Below are positions 1 to 5,837 of a DNA stretch of 6,998 nt, piece by piece. Within the stretch, counting starts at the first letter, position 1; every line of letters begins with the position of its first letter. Both the position numbers and the translations under genes were made by a program. The notes under the pieces were generated by a model that worked only from the letters and a program-made list of their open reading frames with translations, was not told where the DNA came from and did not search any database. The stretch covers positions 1 to 6,998 of the forward strand of contig QKGW01000503.1 of the NCBI GenBank assembly GCA_003250275.1, given 5' to 3'. The DNA comes from Alphaproteobacteria bacterium. GTDB taxonomy: Bacteria > Pseudomonadota > Alphaproteobacteria > Rhodospirillales > Rhodospirillaceae.

Positions 1-2162
1 GCACCGCACGGCTGACCGATACCGCGCTCGATTCCTTCGAGCGCTACTGGCCGCCGTCGATGGCGAAGAACGCGCGCGACTGGGTGGTCGAGAACCTGCG
101 CGACGGCCGCGTCGAGGAGGCGCGCTTCGCCGCCGAGCTCAGCGGCCCGAGCTGGGACACGCTCGACCTCGCCAACTTCGGCGGCGAGGCGACGGTGAAG
201 GGCGCGTCCGTCCACTACCTGCGCCCGATGCCGCCGATCACCGATGTCGACGGCCAAATCCTCTTCGGCGCGGACACCGTCGACGTGCTCCCCGATACCG
301 GCCACGTCGGTAATCTGGTGATCCAACCGGGCGGCACGGTGCGCCTTTCCGGCCTCACCGGCGAAACCCAGTACGCCGACATCGAGGCCGACATCACCGG
401 CCCGGTGCGCGACGCGCTCAAGCTCGTCGACCAGCCGCCGCTCAAGCTGCTTTCCGCGCTCGGCACCGTCGATCCCAACGGCATCTCGGGCAAGGGCACG
501 ACGCACCTCACGATGCACTTCCCGCTGCTGCTCGACCTCCGCCTCGCCGACATGACGGTGAAAGCGGCCTCGAAGATCACCGAGGGCGTGGTCAAGGACG
601 CGATCCCCGGGCGCACCCTCACCGAGGGCGTGCTCGACCTCGCGGTCGACCTCGACGGCCTGTCGATCTCGGGCGACGGCAAGGTCAACGGCGTGCCGAT
701 GAAGCTCGGCTGGGACGAGAAGTTCTCGGGCAACGGCGTGCGCACCCGCTACGTCGTCTCGGGCGCGATCGACGACGCCGGACGCAAGGCCCTCGGGCTC
801 GACTTCATGCCGTTCCAGAAGCCCTACATCACCGGCACGATGCTCGGCGACGCGGTCGCGACGGTGGACACCAAGGGGCGGATGACGCTCGGCGTGCAGG
901 TCGACCTCACCCCCGCGACGATCGCCGCCCCCGGCCTCGGCTGGCGCAAGGAGGCGGGCACCGAAGCCTCGGGCACCGCCACCATCCATTTCGTCAAGGG
1001 CCGCCTCACCGACATCCAGCAGTTCCGGATGCGGTCGAGCGCCGGGCTCTCGACTTCCGGCAGCGCCAAGGCGGGGCCCTCAGGCAGCCTCGTCAGCCTC
1101 GCGCTCGACGAACTCCGCTTCGGCGACAACGTGCTCAAGGGCGGCTTCGCCTTCCCGCCCGACGGCAGCGTCGACGCCACGCTCCACGCGACCACGCTCA
1201 ACCTCGTGCCGCTGATCCGCGAGAGCGGCTGGCGCGAACTCACCGCCGACGACGAGGACGAAGTCGCCGCCAACGCGGCCGCCGCGGCGGCGGGCAAGCC
1301 GAAGCCGCCGCGCGAGCCCTCGACGCCGGTGTCGCTCAACCTCACCGCCGAAAAGGCGCGGCTCTCCGAGGACGGCACGATGACCGACCTCGCCGCCACC
1401 CTGCGGCGCGCCGCCGACGGCAAGTGGATCGGCACGATCACCGGCAACCTGCCGCAGGGCCAAACCGTGATCGTGGTGCAGCGCAAGGGCGCGGCGCGGC
1501 TGATCGACATCGCCTCGGCGGACGCGGGCGCGCTGCTCAAGGCGACCGGCACCACCCAGTCGATCCGCGGCGGCACGATGAAGCTCACCGCCACCCTCCC
1601 CGACGAGGGCGCGGCCTCGGGCAAGCTCCGCATCGAGAACTACAGCGTCGCCGACGCGCCGGTGCTGGCGCAGTTGGTCTCGGTGGCGTCGCTCACCGGC
1701 ATCGCCGACCTTTTGGGCGGCCAGGGGGTGAGCTTCTGGTATCTCGACGCGCCGTTCGAAAAAGCGGGCGATTCCCTGGTGCTGCGGGAGATGCGCGCGG
1801 CGGGGCCGTCGTTCGGCATCACCACCTCCGGCCCGGTCGACACCGAAACCGACGCCCTCGACCTCAAGGGCACGATCGTGCCGTTCAACATCGTCAACCA
1901 GGTGATCACCAACATTCCGCTGCTCGGCCAGATTCTCGGCGGCAAGGACAGCGGCCTGTTCGCGATGAACTACACCATCCGCGGCACCCTCGACGAGCCC
2001 GACGTCTCGGTCAACCCGCTCTCGGCGCTGGTGCCGGGCGGCGTGCAGAAGCTCTTCTTCCCCAACGAGAAGCCCCCCGCCCCGGCGCAGCCGAAGCCCG
2101 AGGCGCAAACGCAAACGGCGCCGCCCGAAGGGGCAGCGCCGCAGGCTCAGCCGAACCCGTAG
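1..2162 (+). CDS. AsmA/YhdP-like (DUF3971-type) envelope protein, C-terminal part; 5' end outside window
   Basis: This is the C-terminal 719 codons of a large AsmA-superfamily protein. The reading frame (codons from position 3) is open to the window edge. The ATG at 60 is therefore probably internal: the residues before it read YWPPS and continue into the family-like AKNARDWVVENL stretch. Family members such as E. coli YhdP, TamB and YdbH are anchored in the inner membrane by an N-terminal helix (missing here). They span the periplasm as a beta-rich bridge implicated in phospholipid transport to the outer membrane. Visible here are repeated beta-strand-like segments with many Gly/Asp turns and an acidic then Ala/Pro-rich linker at about residues 416-442 of the fragment. 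A conserved AsmA-like C-terminal block follows at about 620-686, with the pieces LKGTIVPFN, PLLGQILGG, IRGTLDEPDV and NPLSALVPGG. A Pro/Gln/Ala-rich tail of about 33 residues ends at TAG (2160-2162). The family call is firm; the exact subfamily and substrate are inferred. Confidence 0.85.
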   Translation, partial: TARLTDTALDSFERYWPPSMAKNARDWVVENLRDGRVEEARFAAELSGPSWDTLDLANFGGEATVKGASVHYLRPMPPITDVDGQILFGADTVDVLPDTGHVGNLVIQPGGTVRLSGLTGETQYADIEADITGPVRDALKLVDQPPLKLLSALGTVDPNGISGKGTTHLTMHFPLLLDLRLADMTVKAASKITEGVVKDAIPGRTLTEGVLDLAVDLDGLSISGDGKVNGVPMKLGWDEKFSGNGVRTRYVVSGAIDDAGRKALGLDFMPFQKPYITGTMLGDAVATVDTKGRMTLGVQVDLTPATIAAPGLGWRKEAGTEASGTATIHFVKGRLTDIQQFRMRSSAGLSTSGSAKAGPSGSLVSLALDELRFGDNVLKGGFAFPPDGSVDATLHATTLNLVPLIRESGWRELTADDEDEVAANAAAAAAGKPKPPREPSTPVSLNLTAEKARLSEDGTMTDLAATLRRAADGKWIGTITGNLPQGQTVIVVQRKGAARLIDIASADAGALLKATGTTQSIRGGTMKLTATLPDEGAASGKLRIENYSVADAPVLAQLVSVASLTGIADLLGGQGVSFWYLDAPFEKAGDSLVLREMRAAGPSFGITTSGPVDTETDALDLKGTIVPFNIVNQVITNIPLLGQILGGKDSGLFAMNYTIRGTLDEPDVSVNPLSALVPGGVQKLFFPNEKPPAPAQPKPEAQTQTAPPEGAAPQAQPNP
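2117..2140 (-). terminator. Probable intrinsic terminator of prfB, inside the 3' end of the opposing gene
   Basis: Read on the minus strand, the hairpin starts 23 bases past the prfB stop codon. The arms are GGCGCTGCCC and GGGCGGCGCC around a CTTC loop, giving 10 consecutive pairs including one U-G wobble. The sequence after it is GTTTGCGTTTG, an interrupted T-rich run rather than a clean U tract. On the plus strand the wobble becomes a C/A mismatch, so the stem is better formed in the prfB transcript. It overlaps the coding sequence for the C-terminal tail of the AsmA-like protein. The fold is seen directly; the terminator role is inferred. Confidence 0.45.
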
Positions 2163-2163
2163 G

Positions 2164-3286
2164 TCAGGCGGTGGCTTCGTCGCCCGCGCCGGCGAGGCGC
2201 GCGGCGAGCGAGGCGGCCATGAACTTGTCGAGATCGCCGTCGAGAACGCCCTGGATGTCGGAGGTTTCGACGTTGGTGCGCAGGTCCTTGACCATCTGGT
2301 AGGGCTGCATCACGTAGCTGCGGATCTGATGCCCCCAGCCGATGTCGGTCTTGGTGGCTTCGAGGGCGTTGGCCTTCTCCTCGCGGATCTGCAGCTCGCG
2401 CTCGTAGAGGCGCGCCTTCAGCATTTCCCACGCGCGGGCGCGGTTCTGGTGCTGCGAACGCTCCATCTGGCACTGCACCACGATGCCCGAAGGCTCGTGG
2501 GTGATGCGGACCGCGGAGTCCGTCTTGTTGATGTGCTGGCCGCCCGCGCCCGAGGCGCGGTAGGTGTCGATGCGGCAGTCCTTTTCCTCGATCACGATGT
2601 CGATGGTGTCGTCGATCACCGGATACACCCACACCGACGAGAAGCTGGTGTGGCGGCGCGCCGCGCTGTCGTAGGGCGAGATCCGCACGAGGCGGTGCAC
2701 GCCGCTCTCGGTCTTCATCCAGCCGTAGGCGCCCGCGCCGTTGAAGCGCACGGTGACGGACTTGATGCCCGCCTCTTCGCCTTCGCTCTCTTCGAGGTAC
2801 TCGACCTTGAAGCCGCGGCGTTCGGCCCAGCGCACGTACATCCGCGCGAGGATCTGCGCCCAGTCCTGCGCCTCGGTGCCGCCCGCGCCGGCGTGGATTT
2901 CGACGTAGCAGTCGTTCTGGTCGGCCTCGCCCGAAAGCAGGGTTTCGAGCTTGAGGCGCTGCGCCTCCGCGACCAGCGCGTCGAGGCTGGCCTCGGCGTC
3001 GGCGACGGTTTCGGCGTCGTCCTCGGCTTCGCCCATCTCGATCAGTTCGAGGCTGTCGGCGAGGTCCTGCTCCAGACGCTTGTAGCCCGAGATCGCGGTG
3101 TCGAGCTTGGTGCGCTCGCGCATCAGGCTCTGCGCGCGGGCGGCGTCGTTCCACAGGTTCGGGTCTTCGGAAAGGGCGTTCAGCTCTTCGAGACGGCGGT
3201 TGGCTTCATCCCAGTCAAAGATGCCTCCTCAGCAGGGCCATCGCCTGCTGGATCTCTTGGGCCTTCTGCTCGATTTCAGCGCGCAT
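2164..3286 (-). CDS. prfB: Peptide chain release factor 2 (RF2), expressed by programmed +1 frameshift
   Basis: RF2 recognises UGA and UAA in the ribosomal A site and triggers hydrolysis of peptidyl-tRNA. The gene lies in two frames. A 23-codon leader starts at ATG 3286 (MRAEIEQKAQEI...RRHL) and meets TGA at 3217-3215. A +1 shift continues at GAC (3216) for 350 codons to TGA at 2166-2164, giving a 373-residue product, close to the usual RF2 length of about 365. The stretch after the shift (DWDEANRRLEEL) aligns with E. coli RF2 DYDAKKERLEEV. Landmarks in the full protein are the recognition tripeptide SPY at 203-205 (SPF in E. coli), the catalytic GGQ at 248-250 in SGAGGQHINK, and the C-terminal block KTDIGWGHQIRSY. 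Alanine (residue 244) sits where E. coli K-12 has Thr246. The start has an AAGG Shine-Dalgarno. The gene lies 38 bases after mrcA and is probably co-transcribed with it. A start at ATG 3123 would remove 54 residues of the N-terminal helical domain and should be rejected. Confidence 0.96.
3214..3229 (-). promoter_or_regulatory. prfB: prfB programmed +1 frameshift site
   Basis: Read on the minus strand, the element is AGGAGG (3229-3224), CAT, CTT (3220-3218), TGA (3217-3215), C. This is the same arrangement as the E. coli prfB site AGGGGG UAU CUU UGA C, including the 3-base spacing between the internal Shine-Dalgarno and the slippery CUU codon. In the known mechanism, low RF2 makes termination at the UGA slow, and peptidyl-tRNA-Leu slips forward from CUU to UUU. 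Translation then resumes at GAC, so RF2 controls its own level. The frame change is forced here because the leader frame stops at this TGA, while the downstream frame has its own TGA just upstream (3231-3229). Confidence 0.95.
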
Positions 3287-3292
3287 CGGATG

Positions 3293-3297
3293 CCTTC
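3293..3297 (-). promoter_or_regulatory. prfB: prfB ribosome binding site
   Basis: GAAGG on the minus strand sits 6 bases before ATG 3286. It supports this ATG, at the head of the short leader frame, as the true prfB start rather than the ATG at 3123 in the downstream frame. Confidence 0.6.
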
Positions 3298-3324
3298 GTG
3301 CGTGTGTTTCGAAAGGGGGCGACT

Positions 3325-5727
3325 TTAATAAAGACCGCCCGCCTTGGGAACCCCGGATTCCACCGGCGTCTCCACCGGCGCGCCGGCGCCGGTGACGGTG
3401 CGCGCCGAGCCGGGCTGCTCGCCCGGGCGGAACGCCTCGAAAATGACGTTGCGGTCGCCGGGTTCGGCGCGCAGGCCGGTGTCGTGATTGATGCGGATCA
3501 GGCGGGTGCCGGGCGGAATGCGGAACGGCGTGCCGGGCTTGTCCTTGAGCGCCTCGGTCATGAATTCCTTCCAGATCGGGCCTGCGGCGCGCGCGCCGGT
3601 CTCGTGCTTGCCGAGGGTCTTGGGCACGTCGAAGCCGACGAACACGCCGACCGCGAGATCGGGCGAGAAGCCCATGAACCAGGTGTCGACGCTGTCGTTG
3701 GAGGTGCCGGTCTTGCCCGCGAGCGGCTTGCCGATTTCCTTCATCTGGCGGCCGGTGCCGTTGTCGACCACGCCTTCGAGGATGTGGACGATCTGGTAGG
3801 CGCTGATCGGGTCGGCGATCTGCTCGCGCGTGTCGGGCAGCTCGGGCACCGCCTCGTCGGTCCAGAACACGCCGTTGCAGGCGTCGCAGGGGCGCTGGTC
3901 GTGGCGGTAGATGGTCTTGCCGTCGCGGTCCTGGATGCGGTCGATCAGCGTCGGAATCACGCGCTTGCCGCCGTTGACCAGCATCGCGTAGGCGGTGGTG
4001 AGCTGGAGCACCGTGGTCTCGCCCGCGCCGAGCGACATCGAGAGCACCGGCAGCATCCGGTCGGCGATGCCGAAGCGCTTGGCGGTGGCGACCACCTTGT
4101 TCATCCCCACCGCTTCGGCGAGGCGCACGGTCATCAGGTTGCGCGACTTCTCGACGCCCATGCGCAGCGTCGTCGGGCCGTAGAAGTCGTTCTCGTAGTT
4201 CGAGGGCTTCCACTTCGCCTGACCCGGCACCTCGAGCACGAACGGCGCGTCGAGGATCAAATCGGTCGGCTTGTAGCCGTTTTCGAGCGCGGTGAGGTAG
4301 ACGAACGGCTTGAACGACGAGCCGGGCTGGCGCAGCGCCTGGGTGGCGCGGTTGAACTCGGAGCGGTCGTGCGAGAAGCCGCCGACCATCGCGAGCACGC
4401 GCCCGGTGTGCGGGTCCATCGCGACGAGCGCGCCGTCGATGTCGGGGATCTGGCGCAGCGCGTAGGTGTCCTTGCCTTCCGCCGCCGCGACCGCAACCAC
4501 GTCGCCGGTCTTGAGCACGTCGGCGGCGGACTTCGGCGCGGGGCCGATCTCCTGCTCCTTGAGGTGCGGGCGCGCCCAGCGCATTTCGGAGAACGGGATC
4601 GTGCCGCGCTTGCCGCCGACGAAGCCGACCGTTGCCGCCTGCGGCTCGACCTTCAGCACCACCGCGCGCTGCCAGCCGTCGTCGAAGCCGAGCGGCAGCT
4701 CGGTATCGCGCAGGCGGATGCCCCAGCTCTGGTCGAGTTCGATGTGCGCGAGCGGGCCGCGCCAGCCGTGGCGCTGGTCGTAGGAGACGAGGCCGTCGCG
4801 CAGCGCGCGGGTGGCGACCTCCTGGAGACGCGGTTCGAGGGTGGTGCGCACCGCGAGGCCGCCCTTGTAGAGCGCCTTCTCGCCGTAGCGGTTGACGATC
4901 TCGCGCCGCACGTCCTCGGAGAAGTATTTGGAGTGGTCGAGGAATTCGGTCTCGGCGCGGGCGTTGACCTGAAGCGGCTCGGCCATCGCGTGCTCGGCGT
5001 CGACGGCGGTGATGTGGCCGTCCTCGGCCATGCGCCCGATCACCCAGTTGCGCCGCGCCAGCGCCGCCTCGGGGTAGCGCGCCGGGTTGTAGTTGTTCGG
5101 CGCCTTCGGCAGCGCCGCGAGGAACGCGACCTCGGCGATCGATAGCTCGTCGAGCGACTTATCGAAATAGTTCATCGCCGCGGCGGCAACGCCGTAGGAG
5201 CCGCGCCCGAGGTAGATCTCGTTGAGGTAGAGCTCGAGGATGTGCTCTTTGGTGAACGCCTGCTCGATGCGCATCGCCAGGATCGCTTCCTTGATCTTGC
5301 GCGACAGCGACACTTCGTTCGAGAGCAGGAAATTCTTCGCCACCTGCTGGGTGATGGTGGACGCGCCCACCGGGCGGCGGCCCGAGCCCGCGTACTTGAG
5401 GTTGGTGACCGCGGCACGTGCGATGCCCATGAAGTCGACGCCCGCGTGCTCGAAGAAGCGCTGGTCCTCGGCGGAGATGAAGGCGTTGGACACCATCTTC
5501 GGGATTGCGCTGTAGGGAACGAAGACGCGCTTCTCGATCGCGTACTCGGTGACCAGCCGACCGTCGCCCGCGTAGATCCGGGTCATCACGTCGGGGGTGT
5601 AGGTTTCGAGCTGGCGGTAATCGGGCAGATCGCGGCCGTAGTGCCAGAACACGTAACCAACGCCGCCGACGCCGGCGATCGCCACCAGAATCACAAAACC
5701 GACCACGAAGGTCAGGGCACGCATCAT
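3325..5727 (-). CDS. mrcA: Penicillin-binding protein 1A, bifunctional transglycosylase/transpeptidase
   Basis: This class A PBP polymerises lipid II into glycan strands and cross-links the peptides in the periplasm. The 800-residue protein begins with an N-terminal membrane helix (about residues 4-28). The GT51 glycosyltransferase domain follows (about 55-235), with EDQRFFEHAG at 87-96 (catalytic Glu87), GASTITQQVAKN at 121-132, RKIKEA at 143-148 and ELYLNEIYLG at 165-174. A linker/OB-like region spans roughly 318-425. The transpeptidase domain has SSFK (nucleophile Ser470, Lys473), SRN (528-530) and KTGT (672-675). All catalytic motifs are intact. A CDAC pair at 614-617 lies in an insert before the KTGT box. 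The tail is Pro/Gly-rich and ends GGLY, followed by TAA. The first of two tandem ATGs (5727) is chosen because GAGGA lies 8 bases upstream; the second ATG is less well spaced. The neighbours are an upstream amidase and downstream prfB, on the same strand. Length is typical of the proteobacterial PBP1a family. Confidence 0.96.
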   Translation of the reverse strand: MMRALTFVVGFVILVAIAGVGGVGYVFWHYGRDLPDYRQLETYTPDVMTRIYAGDGRLVTEYAIEKRVFVPYSAIPKMVSNAFISAEDQRFFEHAGVDFMGIARAAVTNLKYAGSGRRPVGASTITQQVAKNFLLSNEVSLSRKIKEAILAMRIEQAFTKEHILELYLNEIYLGRGSYGVAAAAMNYFDKSLDELSIAEVAFLAALPKAPNNYNPARYPEAALARRNWVIGRMAEDGHITAVDAEHAMAEPLQVNARAETEFLDHSKYFSEDVRREIVNRYGEKALYKGGLAVRTTLEPRLQEVATRALRDGLVSYDQRHGWRGPLAHIELDQSWGIRLRDTELPLGFDDGWQRAVVLKVEPQAATVGFVGGKRGTIPFSEMRWARPHLKEQEIGPAPKSAADVLKTGDVVAVAAAEGKDTYALRQIPDIDGALVAMDPHTGRVLAMVGGFSHDRSEFNRATQALRQPGSSFKPFVYLTALENGYKPTDLILDAPFVLEVPGQAKWKPSNYENDFYGPTTLRMGVEKSRNLMTVRLAEAVGMNKVVATAKRFGIADRMLPVLSMSLGAGETTVLQLTTAYAMLVNGGKRVIPTLIDRIQDRDGKTIYRHDQRPCDACNGVFWTDEAVPELPDTREQIADPISAYQIVHILEGVVDNGTGRQMKEIGKPLAGKTGTSNDSVDTWFMGFSPDLAVGVFVGFDVPKTLGKHETGARAAGPIWKEFMTEALKDKPGTPFRIPPGTRLIRINHDTGLRAEPGDRNVIFEAFRPGEQPGSARTVTGAGAPVETPVESGVPKAGGLY

Positions 5728-5735
5728 GAGTCAAA

Positions 5736-5740
5736 TCCTC
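5736..5740 (-). promoter_or_regulatory. mrcA: mrcA ribosome binding site
   Basis: GAGGA on the minus strand lies 8 bases before ATG 5727 and 11 before the tandem ATG at 5724. The spacing favours the first ATG as the start. Confidence 0.55.
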
Positions 5741-5812
5741 GGGACCCGGGCACGCCCCCTCCGGGCGCACGCGCGGACCCATGACATACGCGATTCCCGC
5801 GCCGAATTCCAG

Positions 5813-5831
5813 ACCGGGTTCACCCCCCGGT
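5813..5831 (-). repeat. Inverted repeat just after the amidase stop codon
   Basis: Perfect 6-base arms ACCGGG and CCCGGT enclose a 7-base loop, starting 6 bases after the amidase TGA. No T-run follows on the minus strand, so it is not a convincing intrinsic terminator. It could be an mRNA-stabilising or attenuating hairpin in the 110-base amidase-mrcA gap. In GC-rich DNA an arm of this size can also occur by chance. The rest of the gap (5728-5812) holds the mrcA Shine-Dalgarno and GC-rich sequence, with no clear promoter. Confidence 0.3.
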
Positions 5832-5837
5832 TCCGGC

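Noticed and set aside
60..62. ATG at 60 as the start of the AsmA-like gene
   Set aside because: The frame is open upstream to the window edge and encodes family-like sequence (YWPPS). No N-terminal membrane anchor follows this ATG.
1080..2114. Long minus-strand and off-frame plus-strand frames within the AsmA-like gene
   Set aside because: They are Arg/Gly/Ala/His-rich shadows without motifs, opposite or out of frame with a conserved AsmA-like C-terminal block.
2164..3123. prfB starting at ATG 3123 (319 residues)
   Set aside because: The frame encodes RF2-like sequence for 31 further codons upstream and joins the leader through a canonical frameshift site; the shorter form lacks part of the N-terminal domain.
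3215..4213. A 332-codon minus-strand frame overlapping mrcA
   Set aside because: Most of it is an off-frame, Arg-rich reading of mrcA. Only its last 23 codons (3286-3218) are real, as the prfB leader.
2329..5145. A 938-codon open frame on the plus strand, antisense to prfB and mrcA
   Set aside because: It is a shadow of GC-rich coding sequence. Its product is rich in Arg, Ala, Val, His, Asp and Gly without domain character, and the opposite strand carries intact RF2 and PBP1a catalytic motifs.
5728..5837. A mrcA promoter in the gap after the amidase
   Set aside because: The best candidate (TGGAAT, 17 bases, TATGTC on the minus strand) matches sigma-70 consensus boxes poorly and cannot be told from chance.
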